NCBI GenBank assembly: GCA_002898955.1
Contig: BEIP01000112.1
Span: forward strand, 1-5,758
Reading direction: 5' to 3'
DNA length: 5,758 nucleotides
Source: a bacterium HR39
GTDB taxonomy: Bacteria > Pseudomonadota > Alphaproteobacteria > Geminicoccales > Geminicoccaceae
A program made the translations under genes and the position numbers. The notes beneath the pieces were generated by a model. The model ran no database searches. It saw only the letters and a list, made by a program, of their open reading frames with translations, and was not told where the DNA came from. Shown here piece by piece: positions 1 to 5,758 of this stretch (position 1 is the first letter of the stretch; every line of letters starts with the position of its first letter).

Positions 1-509
1 TGCACGAGCGCGTGGCCATCGCCCGCCGCCACGGCGCGGACCTGTTCGTGTCCATCCACGCCGACAGCACCGATGATCGCACCGTGAGCGGCGCATCCGT
101 GTACACGCTCTCGGAGCAGGCCTCGGACGCCGAGGCCGAGCGGCTCGCCCGCAAGGAGAACGTGGTGGACGTGCTGGCCGGGGTGGAGGTGGCGGTGGAG
201 GATCCGCTCGTGGCCTCCATCCTCGTGGACCTTGTCCAGCGCGACACCCTCAACCGCTCGGTGGTCTTCGCCGACTTGCTGTCGGAAGAGATCGCCCGGG
301 TGCAGCGGCTGCTGCGGCGCCACCGCCGCTTCGCCGGCTTCGCCGTCCTCAAGGCGCCCGACACCCCTTCCGTTCTCCTGGAGCTGGGCTATCTGAGCAA
401 TCCCCGGGATGCCGCCCGGCTGCGCGATCCCGCCTTCCGGCGCAGGCTCGCCGCCGCCATCCGCCGGGCGGTGGACCAGTACTTCGACGGCCTGCAGATG
501 CCGCTGTGA
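1..509 (+). CDS. N-acetylmuramoyl-L-alanine amidase (Amidase_3, AmiC/AmiB type), 5'-truncated
   Basis: C-terminal part of a periplasmic zinc amidase that cleaves the bond between N-acetylmuramic acid and the L-alanine of the peptide stem, normally for daughter-cell separation. The gene enters from the left edge; complete codons begin at base 3, so the GTG at 12 is an internal valine and the true start, signal peptide and any AMIN domain lie outside. Visible Amidase_3 signatures are RRHGADLFVSIHAD (zinc-ligand His at 57-59) and SVLLELGYLSN (catalytic Glu at 381-383). Between them is a charged helical insert (from about SEQASDAEAERLARKEN through the ASILVDLVQRDTLNRS stretch), which matches the position of the autoinhibitory helix in AmiB/AmiC-type enzymes that are switched on by EnvC- or NlpD-like activators; that regulation is inferred. 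The stop TGA lies 36 bases before mrcA, suggesting cotranscription. Family is sure; the exact paralogue is not. Confidence 0.93.
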   Translation, partial: HERVAIARRHGADLFVSIHADSTDDRTVSGASVYTLSEQASDAEAERLARKENVVDVLAGVEVAVEDPLVASILVDLVQRDTLNRSVVFADLLSEEIARVQRLLRRHRRFAGFAVLKAPDTPSVLLELGYLSNPRDAARLRDPAFRRRLAAAIRRAVDQYFDGLQMPL

Positions 510-545
510 GGCTCGCAGAGTGGCGGAAGAGGAGTCCGGGCGCCC

Positions 546-2969
546 GTGCGCAGGTTCGCGAGATGGCTGGTCCGCTTCGCCTTCGCCCTCGTCGTGCTGG
601 GCGTCGCGGGGCTCGGCGTGCTCGCCTGGCTGTTCTGGCACTACGGGCAGGACCTGCCCGACTATCGGGTGCTGGCCCGCTACGAGCCGCCGACGGCGAG
701 CCGGGTCTACGCCGGTGACGGCTCGCTGCTGGCCGAGTACGCGCGCGAGAAGCGCATCTTCGTGCCGATCTCCGCGATTCCCGAGCGCGTCAAGCAGGCC
801 TTCGTCGCCGCCGAGGACCGCAACTTCTACCACCACTTCGGCCTCGATCCCGTCGGCATCGTCCGCGCGGCGATCCAGAACGTCGGCCGGCTGAGGAGCG
901 GCCGGCGTCCGGTGGGCGGCTCCACCATCACCCAGCAGGTGGCCAAGAACTTTCTGCTCTCGAGCGAGGTCTCGCTGGAGCGCAAGATCAGGGAGGCGAT
1001 CCTCGCCCTGCGCATCGAGCGTGCCTTCACCAAGGAGCGCATCCTCGAGCTCTACCTCAACGAGATCTACCTCGGCCGCCGCTCCTACGGCGTGGCCATG
1101 GCGGCGCTCAACTACTTCGACAAGTCCCTCGACGAGCTCACCCTGGGCGAGATCGCCTTCCTCGCCGGCCTGCCCAAGGCGCCGTCCCTCTACGATCCGG
1201 AGAAGAACCCGGAAGAGGCCCATGCGCGGCGCGACTACGTCCTCCAGCGCATGATCGAGGACGGCTACATCACGCCCGAAGAGGCGGAGGCCGCGCGGGC
1301 CGAACCATTGGTGACCCGCCGCGACAGCACCGCCGTCGCCGCCGCCCCCTTCTTCGTCGAGGAGGTGCGCCGGCGTCTCGTCGAGCGTTACGGCGAGAAG
1401 GGCTTCTACGAGGGCGGGCTCACGGTGCGCACCACCGTCGACACCACCCTCCAGCGCTTCGCCGACCACGCCCTGCGCGAGGGGCTGGCCGCCTACGACC
1501 GCCGCCACGGCGGCTGGCGCGGGCCGCTCGGGCGGATCGATCCCGGGGCGCCGGACGTGCTGGTGCGGCTGCGCGCCTTCGATGCCGGCTTCGAGCTGCT
1601 CGACTGGCGCCTCGCGCTCGTGAGCAGCGTGGCCGACGACGCGGCGGCGCTGCTGTTCCCCGACGGATCCACCGGCGTCCTGCCCCTCCGGGAGCTGGCC
1701 TGGGCGCGCCCGCGGCTCGACGGTGGCGACCTCGGCCCCGCACCGAAGCGGGTCTCCGACGTGCTGGAGCCGGGCGACGTGATCGTGGTGGCGCCGGTGG
1801 AGGGCAGGGAAGGGACCTTCGCCCTGCGCCAGCGGCCGGAGGTGGAGGGGGCCATCGTCGCCATGGATCCCCGGACCGGTCGGGTGCTCGCCATGTCGGG
1901 CGGCTTCAGCTTCCGCCAGAGCTGGTTCAACCGCGCGACCCAGGCCCAACGCCAGCCCGGTTCCGCCTTCAAGCCCTTCGTCTATCTCGCCGCCCTCGAG
2001 CACGGCTACACGCCGGCCACCATCGTGCTGGACGCCCCCATCGTCCTCGACCAGGGGCCGGGTCTGCCGCCGTGGAAGCCGGAGAACTACTCGGAGCGCT
2101 TCTACGGGCCTTCGACCCTGCGGCTCGGACTCGAGAAGTCGCGCAACCTCATGACGGTGCGCGTCGCGCTGGACATCGGCATGGAGCCGGTGATCGACGT
2201 GGCGCGGCGCTTCGGCATCGGCGAGGGCCTGCAGCCGCTGCCCTCCGCCGCCCTGGGCTCGCAGGAGGTGACGCTCCTGCAGCTCACCACCGCCTACGCC
2301 ATGCTGGCCAACGGTGGCCGGCGCATCCGTCCCGTGCTGGTCGACCGCATCCAGGACCGCTACGGCCGCACGCTGGAAGCGGCCGACACCCGCCCCTGCG
2401 AAGGGTGCCGGGCGGAGGCGTGGGACGGCGCGCCGCCGCCGGAGCTGCCCGATCTCCGCGAGCAGGTGGCGGATCCGCGCATCGTCTACCAGGTGGTGCA
2501 CATGCTGGAAGGCGTGATCGAGAACGGCACCGGCGAGGCCGCCCGCGATCTCGGCCGGCCGCTCGCCGGCAAGACCGGCACCACCAACGAGAGCCGCGAT
2601 GCCTGGTTCGTGGGCTTCGCGCCGGATCTGGTGGCCGGCGTGTGGGTGGGCTTCGACCAGCCGAAGTCCCTCGGCCGCCGCGAGACGGGGGCGAGCGTGG
2701 CGCTGCCCGTCTGGAAGGCCTTCATGGAGCGGGCCCTCGAGGGCAGGCCGCCCAGACCCTTCCCCACCCCGCCCGGGGTGCTGCTCGTGCGGATCGACGC
2801 CGACACCGGCCTGCTGCCCGGCCCCGCCACGCGGCGGGTGATCACCGAGGCCTTCCTTCCCGGCACCGCGCCCACTACAGTGAGCGGTGCCGGATCCGCC
2901 CCGCCCGACGCCTCCGGCGGCACGGGCGCCGCTGCGGCGGCCGGCCTGGCCGCGGACGGCCTCTACTGA
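546..2969 (+). CDS. mrcA: Penicillin-binding protein 1A (bifunctional glycosyltransferase/transpeptidase)
   Basis: Class A PBP of 807 residues, anchored in the inner membrane, that polymerises lipid II into glycan strands and crosslinks the peptides. A basic N-terminus (MRRFARWLVR) leads into one membrane helix, about residues 8-31. The GT51 glycosyltransferase domain follows: EDRNFYHHFGLD with catalytic Glu90, GGSTITQQ (124-131), RKIREAILALRIE (146-158), and KERILELYLNEIYLG (163-177) with the second conserved Glu173. An OB-fold-like region (about 320-430) precedes the transpeptidase domain, which has SAFK (Ser473 acylated by beta-lactams, Lys476), SRN (532-534) and KTGTT (676-680). A CxxC pair (Cys618, Cys621) and an Ala/Gly/Pro/Ser-rich tail (about 775-803) are also present. 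The GTG start is chosen because GAAGAGGAG (526-534) lies 11 bases upstream and the protein then begins directly before the membrane helix. All motifs are intact and the length is typical. ponA is the alternative name. It lies 36 bases after the amidase, probably in the same cell-wall transcript. Confidence 0.97.
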   Translation: MRRFARWLVRFAFALVVLGVAGLGVLAWLFWHYGQDLPDYRVLARYEPPTASRVYAGDGSLLAEYAREKRIFVPISAIPERVKQAFVAAEDRNFYHHFGLDPVGIVRAAIQNVGRLRSGRRPVGGSTITQQVAKNFLLSSEVSLERKIREAILALRIERAFTKERILELYLNEIYLGRRSYGVAMAALNYFDKSLDELTLGEIAFLAGLPKAPSLYDPEKNPEEAHARRDYVLQRMIEDGYITPEEAEAARAEPLVTRRDSTAVAAAPFFVEEVRRRLVERYGEKGFYEGGLTVRTTVDTTLQRFADHALREGLAAYDRRHGGWRGPLGRIDPGAPDVLVRLRAFDAGFELLDWRLALVSSVADDAAALLFPDGSTGVLPLRELAWARPRLDGGDLGPAPKRVSDVLEPGDVIVVAPVEGREGTFALRQRPEVEGAIVAMDPRTGRVLAMSGGFSFRQSWFNRATQAQRQPGSAFKPFVYLAALEHGYTPATIVLDAPIVLDQGPGLPPWKPENYSERFYGPSTLRLGLEKSRNLMTVRVALDIGMEPVIDVARRFGIGEGLQPLPSAALGSQEVTLLQLTTAYAMLANGGRRIRPVLVDRIQDRYGRTLEAADTRPCEGCRAEAWDGAPPPELPDLREQVADPRIVYQVVHMLEGVIENGTGEAARDLGRPLAGKTGTTNESRDAWFVGFAPDLVAGVWVGFDQPKSLGRRETGASVALPVWKAFMERALEGRPPRPFPTPPGVLLVRIDADTGLLPGPATRRVITEAFLPGTAPTTVSGAGSAPPDASGGTGAAAAAGLAADGLY

Positions 2970-3019
2970 GGCGCGATCCACAGTATCCCCGCGAGCGTAC
3001 AGGCTTCGGGAAGAGCAGC

Positions 3020-3027
3020 AAGGAGGT
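3020..3027 (+). promoter_or_regulatory. Ribosome binding site of prfB
   Basis: AAGGAGGT is a near-perfect Shine-Dalgarno sequence, 9 bases upstream of the GTG at 3037. It fixes the start of the short first reading frame of prfB, which would otherwise be easy to miss because that frame is only 23 codons long before the UGA. Confidence 0.85.
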
Positions 3028-3036
3028 CTGCGAACC

Positions 3037-4210
3037 GTGCGTGCCGAACACGCCGAACGCATCGAGCGCATCGAGCAGGGGATCGCCCTGCTGAGGAGGC
3101 ATCTTTGACTGGGATCGGGCTCTCGCGCGTCTCGCCGAGCTCGATCGGGCCATCGAGGATCCCGACCTCTGGAACGACCAGGAGCGCGCCCAGGAGCTGA
3201 TGCGCGAGCGCAGCCGCCTGTCCGAGGCGGTGGAGCTCCAGCGCAGGCTGGAGCGGCAGCTCGACGATCTGCGCGAGCTGGCCGAGCTCGCCGACGACGA
3301 GAACGACGTCGAGACCCTGGAAGAGGTCTCGCGCGAGCTGGAGGCGCTGCAGCAGAAGGTGGAGCGGCTGGAGCTCGAGAGCCTGCTCTCGGGCGAGGCC
3401 GACCGCAACGACGCCTACCTGCAGGTGACCGCCGGCGCCGGCGGCACCGAATCGCAGGACTGGGCGGAGATGCTGCTGCGCATGTACGTGCGCTGGGCCG
3501 AGGCGCACGGCTACGAGGTGGAGTGGGTGGAGGAGACGCCCGGCGAGGAGGCCGGGATCAAGTCCGCCACGGTGAAGATCAAGGGCGAGAACGCCTACGG
3601 CTGGCTCAAGACCGAATCGGGCGTCCACCGCCTCGTGCGCATCTCGCCCTTCGACAGCCAGGGCCGGCGGCACACCAGCTTCGCCAGCGTCTGGGTGTGG
3701 CCGGTGGTGGACGAGGACGTCGAGATCGAGATCGATCCGAAGGATCTCCGCATCGACACCTACCGTGCCTCCGGTGCCGGCGGCCAGCACGTGAACCGCA
3801 CCGACTCGGCGGTGCGCATCACCCACATCCCCACCGGCATCGTCGTCCAGTGCCAGAACGACCGCTCCCAGCACCGCAACCGCGCCACGGCCATGGCCAT
3901 GCTCAAGGCGCGGCTGTACGAACTCGAGCTGCAGAAGCGGCGCGCCGAGCAGCAGAAGCTCGAGGAGCAGAAGACGGACATCGGCTGGGGCCACCAGATC
4001 CGCAGCTACGTCCTCCACCCCTACAAGATGGTGAAGGACCTGCGCACCGGGGTGGAGACGGGCAACGCCCAGGCGGTGCTGGACGGCGACATCGACCGCT
4101 TCCTCGAGGCGGCGCTGGTGATGGGTGCCACCAACAAGCGGCCCGAGGAGCTGGCCGCCGAGGGCCGCGAGCGGGCTGCGGCGAGGGCGCAGGGCGGGGC
4201 CCCGGCGTAA
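3037..4210 (+). CDS. prfB: Peptide chain release factor 2 (RF2), with programmed +1 frameshift
   Basis: Cytoplasmic class I release factor that recognises UGA and UAA in the ribosomal A site and triggers peptidyl-tRNA hydrolysis. Translation starts at GTG 3037, runs 23 codons ([23 protein letters not shown]), meets TGA at 3106-3108, and continues in the +1 frame from GAC at 3107 ([18 protein letters not shown]...) to TAA at 4208-4210. The joined product is about 390 residues. Codon recognition is by SPF (residues 203-205), the RF2-specific tripeptide rather than RF1's PxT. The catalytic loop is [11 protein letters not shown] with GGQ at 248-250, within two residues of the E. coli positions. 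Residue 244, equivalent to E. coli position 246, is Ala, the common form, not the Thr of E. coli K-12. A C-terminal Ala/Arg/Glu-rich extension of about 26 residues goes beyond the E. coli end. An automatic start at ATG 3200 would lose the first 54 residues. The gene lies 67 bases after mrcA with no terminator seen between. Confidence 0.97.
3094..3109 (+). promoter_or_regulatory. prfB programmed +1 frameshift site
   Basis: The order is AGGAGG (3094-3099), the three bases CAT, slippery codon CTT (3103-3105), then TGA followed by C (3106-3109). This is the same layout as the E. coli prfB recoding site (AGGGGG, three bases, CTT TGA C). The internal SD-like element pairs with 16S rRNA very close to the P site and promotes slippage of the tRNA from CUU to UUU, while UGA followed by C is a weakly terminating context. 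When RF2 is scarce the ribosome pauses, shifts and makes RF2; when RF2 is plentiful it terminates at the UGA. The element is seen directly; the autoregulation is known for the family. Confidence 0.95.
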
Positions 4211-4241
4211 GGTCCCGCTCTCCCGCCGCGACCGTCCACGC

Positions 4242-4264
4242 AGGGCCGCCCCGGGCGGCCCTTT
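4242..4264 (+). terminator. Intrinsic-terminator-like hairpin after prfB
   Basis: AGGGCCGCC (4242-4250) and GGCGGCCCT (4254-4262) are perfect 9-base complements around a CCG loop, giving a very GC-rich stem 31 bases after the prfB stop. The T tract is short (TTT at 4262-4264, then G), so termination may be partial, but such short tails are common in high-GC genomes. It separates the amidase-mrcA-prfB block from tetR. The stem is symmetric and could also work weakly in the other direction. Confidence 0.72.
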
Positions 4265-4306
4265 GCGCACCGGCGCGGCTGCGCCACATCGCCCCCGGTC
4301 GACGGC

Positions 4307-4311
4307 GGAGG
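4307..4311 (+). promoter_or_regulatory. Ribosome binding site deciding the tetR start
   Basis: GGAGG at 4307-4311 is only one base from the ATG at 4313, too close for normal initiation, but 7 bases from the in-frame GTG at 4319. This favours GTG 4319 as the start, shortening the protein by two residues. No other purine-rich sequence at proper spacing to ATG 4313 is visible. Confidence 0.6.
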
Positions 4312-4318
4312 GATGCCG

Positions 4319-4999
4319 GTGCAGGAGGCCGCCGCACGGAGGGCGCCCGAGCGGGGAGCCGGTTCGCGCGAAGAGATCCTGCGCGTCGCCACCGAGGAGT
4401 TCGCCGAGAAGGGGCTGGCGGGGGCGCGGGTGGACGAGATCGCCGCGCGCACGCGCACCAGCAAGCGCATGATCTACTACTACTTCGGCAGCAAGGAGGC
4501 GCTCTACGTCGCCTGCCTCGAGGAGGCCTACGCGAGGATCCGTGCCCTCGAGAACGCGCTGCGCCTCGACCATCTGCCGCCGGTTCCCGCCCTCGTGCGC
4601 ATGGTGGAGCACACCTTCGACTACCACGTGCAGCATCCCGACTTCGTGCGGCTCGTGATGAACGAGAACCTCGAACGGGGGCGCTACATCGCCCGCTCCG
4701 AGCGCATCCGCGGCCTCAACGTGTCGGTGATCGAGAACCTGCGCCGCATCCTCGAGCGGGGCGCGGCCGAAGGGGTGTTCCGTCCCGGCGTCGACCCGCT
4801 GCAGCTCCACGCCACCATCAGCGCGCTCTGCTTCCACGTGGTGGGCAACCGCCACACCTTCGGCACCATCTTCGGCTTCGATCCCTGCGCTCCGGAGAAC
4901 CTGGCGCGGCGGCGGCGCGAAGTGGTGCGGACCGTGCTGGCCGCGGTGCTGACCCCGGCGGCCGCGGCGGCGACGGAGCCGGCCGGCCACGGCGCTTGA
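4319..4999 (+). CDS. TetR/AcrR-family transcriptional repressor, probable regulator of the adjacent dehydrogenase
   Basis: Product of 226 residues from GTG 4319, or 228 from the alternative ATG 4313. A flexible basic N-terminus precedes the TetR_N DNA-binding domain: REEILRVATEEFAEKGLAGARVDEIAARTRTSKRMIYYYFGSKEALY, about residues 17-63, where TSKRMIYYYF is the recognition-helix region. The rest is an all-helical ligand and dimer domain. Its segment FVRLVMNENLERGRYI and the later ISALCFHVVGNRHTFGTIFG resemble the C-terminal type found in RutR/NicS-like regulators (subfamily from memory, moderate certainty). The C-terminus is Ala-rich. TetR proteins bind as dimers to short palindromes and release on ligand binding. 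The stop codon overlaps the -35 box of the next promoter, and a palindrome lies in that promoter, so control of the downstream dehydrogenase is the natural inference. No copy of the palindrome was found upstream of this gene, so autoregulation is not evident. Its own promoter was not identified; the inducer is unknown. Confidence 0.92.
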   Translation: MQEAAARRAPERGAGSREEILRVATEEFAEKGLAGARVDEIAARTRTSKRMIYYYFGSKEALYVACLEEAYARIRALENALRLDHLPPVPALVRMVEHTFDYHVQHPDFVRLVMNENLERGRYIARSERIRGLNVSVIENLRRILERGAAEGVFRPGVDPLQLHATISALCFHVVGNRHTFGTIFGFDPCAPENLARRRREVVRTVLAAVLTPAAAAATEPAGHGA

Positions 5000-5024
5000 C
5001 TGTACGAACCGGTTGGTTCATAAC
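4996..5024 (+). promoter_or_regulatory. Predicted sigma70-type promoter for the dehydrogenase gene
   Basis: -35 box TTGACT (4996-5001, 5 of 6 matches to TTGACA), 17-base spacer, -10 box CATAAC (5019-5024, 4 of 6 matches to TATAAT). Transcription would start near 5031, giving a leader of about 20 bases that contains the ribosome binding site GGAGG (5041-5045). The -35 box overlaps the tetR stop codon TGA (4997-4999). This is an AT-rich pocket in an otherwise very GC-rich window. Confidence 0.65.
5003..5022 (+). promoter_or_regulatory. Predicted TetR operator palindrome inside the promoter
   Basis: GAACC (5006-5010), GGTT, GGTTC (5015-5019) form an inverted repeat. After one mismatched pair (C5005/A5020) the symmetry continues with TA at 5003-5004 against TA at 5021-5022, so 7 of 8 outer pairs match around a 4-base centre. 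A perfect 8-base palindrome AACCGGTT (5007-5014) offers an alternative axis. The element fills the -35/-10 spacer and enters the -10 box, an arrangement expected for steric repression. Binding by the neighbouring TetR protein is inferred from proximity and symmetry only. Confidence 0.65.
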
Positions 5025-5052
5025 TCCCCCGACCCCGCCGGGAGGGAGGGAC

Positions 5053-5758
5053 ATGCACACGCCGCCCCGTGCCCTCGGCACGCCGCCGGCCCTGCTGCTG
5101 GGCCTGCTCGGCCGCGGCATCGCCCTCTCCCGCACCCCCGCCCTGCACGAGCACGAGGCGCGCCATCACGGCCTCGCCTGTCTCTACCTGCTGCTCGACG
5201 CCGACGTCCTCGGCTACGGCGAGGACGATCTCGGCGAATGGCTGCGCTGGCTGCCGCGCTGCGGCTACCGCGGGGCGAACGTCACCCATCCCTTCAAGCG
5301 GGCGGCCGTACGCCACCTGCACGCACTCCATCCCGATGCCCGCATCCTCGGCAGCGTCAACACCGTCGTCTTCGGACCGGACGGCCGGGCGGTGGGCCAC
5401 AACACCGACGCGCCCGCCTTCGCGGCGGTGGTGGAACGCGAGCTCGCCGACGAGCCGCGCGGGCGGGTGCTGCTGCTGGGGGCGGGAGGAGCCGGGGTGG
5501 CGGTGGCGCGGGCGCTTCTGCTGTGCGGCACCCGCGAGCTCTTCGTGCACGACCTCGAGCCCGCCCGCATCGCCGACCTCGCCGCCCGCCTCGCCCCCCA
5601 CCACCCGGAGGCCCGCATCCGCGCGGCGGGCGATCCGCGGGAGCTGCGCGGACGGCTGGACGGGCTCGTCAACGCGACGCCGGTGGGCATGGCCGGTCAT
5701 CCCGGCCTGCCGGTGGATCCGGCGCTGCTCGACGGGCTGCGCTGGGTGGCGGACATCG
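5053..5758 (+). CDS. Quinate/shikimate dehydrogenase (AroE family), 3'-truncated
   Basis: The first 235 residues of an AroE-fold dehydrogenase; the family is usually about 270-290 residues, so only the last part is missing. The N-terminal substrate domain has GLLGRGIALSRTPALHEHEA (Ser26 and Thr28 of the SxT/SxS motif), NVTHPFK with catalytic Lys82, SVNTVV (Asn103) and GHNTDAPAF with catalytic Asp119. The Rossmann part has GAGGAG (143-148), and NATPVGM lies at 207-213. After the second beta strand comes VHDLEPAR with acidic Asp167, where NADP-dependent AroE usually carries an NRT-type basic motif; this suggests NAD preference. The SRTPALHE motif and this Asp resemble the NAD-dependent Corynebacterium glutamicum quinate/shikimate dehydrogenase, so oxidation of quinate or shikimate is likelier than the biosynthetic reduction of 3-dehydroshikimate. 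ATG 5053 is chosen for GGAGG at 5041-5045, 7 bases upstream. A biosynthetic AroE role cannot be excluded without the rest of the genome. Confidence 0.9.
   Translation, partial: MHTPPRALGTPPALLLGLLGRGIALSRTPALHEHEARHHGLACLYLLLDADVLGYGEDDLGEWLRWLPRCGYRGANVTHPFKRAAVRHLHALHPDARILGSVNTVVFGPDGRAVGHNTDAPAFAAVVERELADEPRGRVLLLGAGGAGVAVARALLLCGTRELFVHDLEPARIADLAARLAPHHPEARIRAAGDPRELRGRLDGLVNATPVGMAGHPGLPVDPALLDGLRWVADI

Noticed and set aside
2970..3036. mrcA-prfB gap examined for a terminator or promoter
   Set aside because: No convincing stem-loop with a T tract and no paired -35/-10 boxes were found; only the prfB ribosome binding site is supported.
3058..3075. Tandem repeat of CGCATCGAG at the start of prfB
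   Set aside because: Two copies of nine bases encoding RIERIE, consistent with amphipathic helix coding; no evidence of a repeat with its own function.
2072..3094. 340-codon + strand frame overlapping the 3' half of mrcA
   Set aside because: Out-of-frame reading of the PBP1A transpeptidase domain, rich in Arg, Ala and Gly, without recognisable motifs; mrcA is unambiguous in its own frame.
4272..4285. Second small hairpin, GGCGC-GGCT-GCGCC, downstream of the prfB terminator
   Set aside because: Only a 5-base stem, not followed by T residues. Such short GC stems arise by chance at this base composition.
4263..4291. Possible promoter for tetR (TTGCGC and ACATCG-like boxes)
   Set aside because: Both boxes are poor matches and overlap the terminator tail. 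I could not support a promoter here from sequence alone.
2963..4990. 675-codon open frame on the minus strand across prfB and tetR
   Set aside because: It lies antisense to two clearly identified genes with all motifs intact. Its translation is His/Leu/Ala/Val/Gly-rich, as expected from antisense reading of GC-biased codons, and matches no family I recognise.
4684..5700. 338-codon open frame on the minus strand across the 3' end of tetR and the dehydrogenase
   Set aside because: Antisense shadow of high-GC genes, running through the predicted promoter region, with low-complexity Ala/Arg/Gly/His composition and no domain signature.

Overview
This is a very GC-rich window with third-codon positions mostly G or C. 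It reads entirely on the + strand and probably comes from an alphaproteobacterium. Two things point there. The order N-acetylmuramoyl-L-alanine amidase, penicillin-binding protein 1A, release factor 2 is, from memory, the common alphaproteobacterial arrangement. The RF2 N-terminus (LLRRHL followed by DWD) and the amidase helical insert also look like that class. Genus and species cannot be read from the sequence.

Layout. Positions 1-509 hold the 3' end of a periplasmic zinc amidase that cuts the peptide stem from peptidoglycan. After 36 bases, 546-2969 encodes a complete class A penicillin-binding protein (PBP1A, mrcA/ponA) that polymerises and crosslinks peptidoglycan. After 67 bases, 3037-4210 is prfB, encoding RF2. 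Its reading frame is broken by an in-frame UGA at codon 24 inside a textbook +1 programmed-frameshift site (SD-like AGGAGG, three bases, CTT TGA C). An intrinsic-terminator-like hairpin at 4242-4264 closes this housekeeping block.

The second block differs in character. Positions 4319-4999 encode a TetR-family repressor, and 5053-5758 encodes an AroE-family dehydrogenase cut off by the window end. The dehydrogenase resembles NAD-dependent quinate/shikimate dehydrogenases more than biosynthetic, NADP-dependent AroE. Between the two genes is a compact control region: a sigma70-type promoter with a -35 box overlapping the tetR stop codon, a 17-base spacer and a -10 box. An imperfect palindrome fills the spacer and reaches into the -10. 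The simplest reading is that the TetR protein sits on this palindrome, blocks RNA polymerase, and lets go when a quinate/shikimate-type compound (or derivative) is present. The catabolic assignment and the inducer are inferences.

Nothing here requires a wholly new system. The most informative features are the prfB recoding site and the TetR/promoter/dehydrogenase module. No RNA genes, mobile elements, CRISPR arrays or significant repeats were seen.
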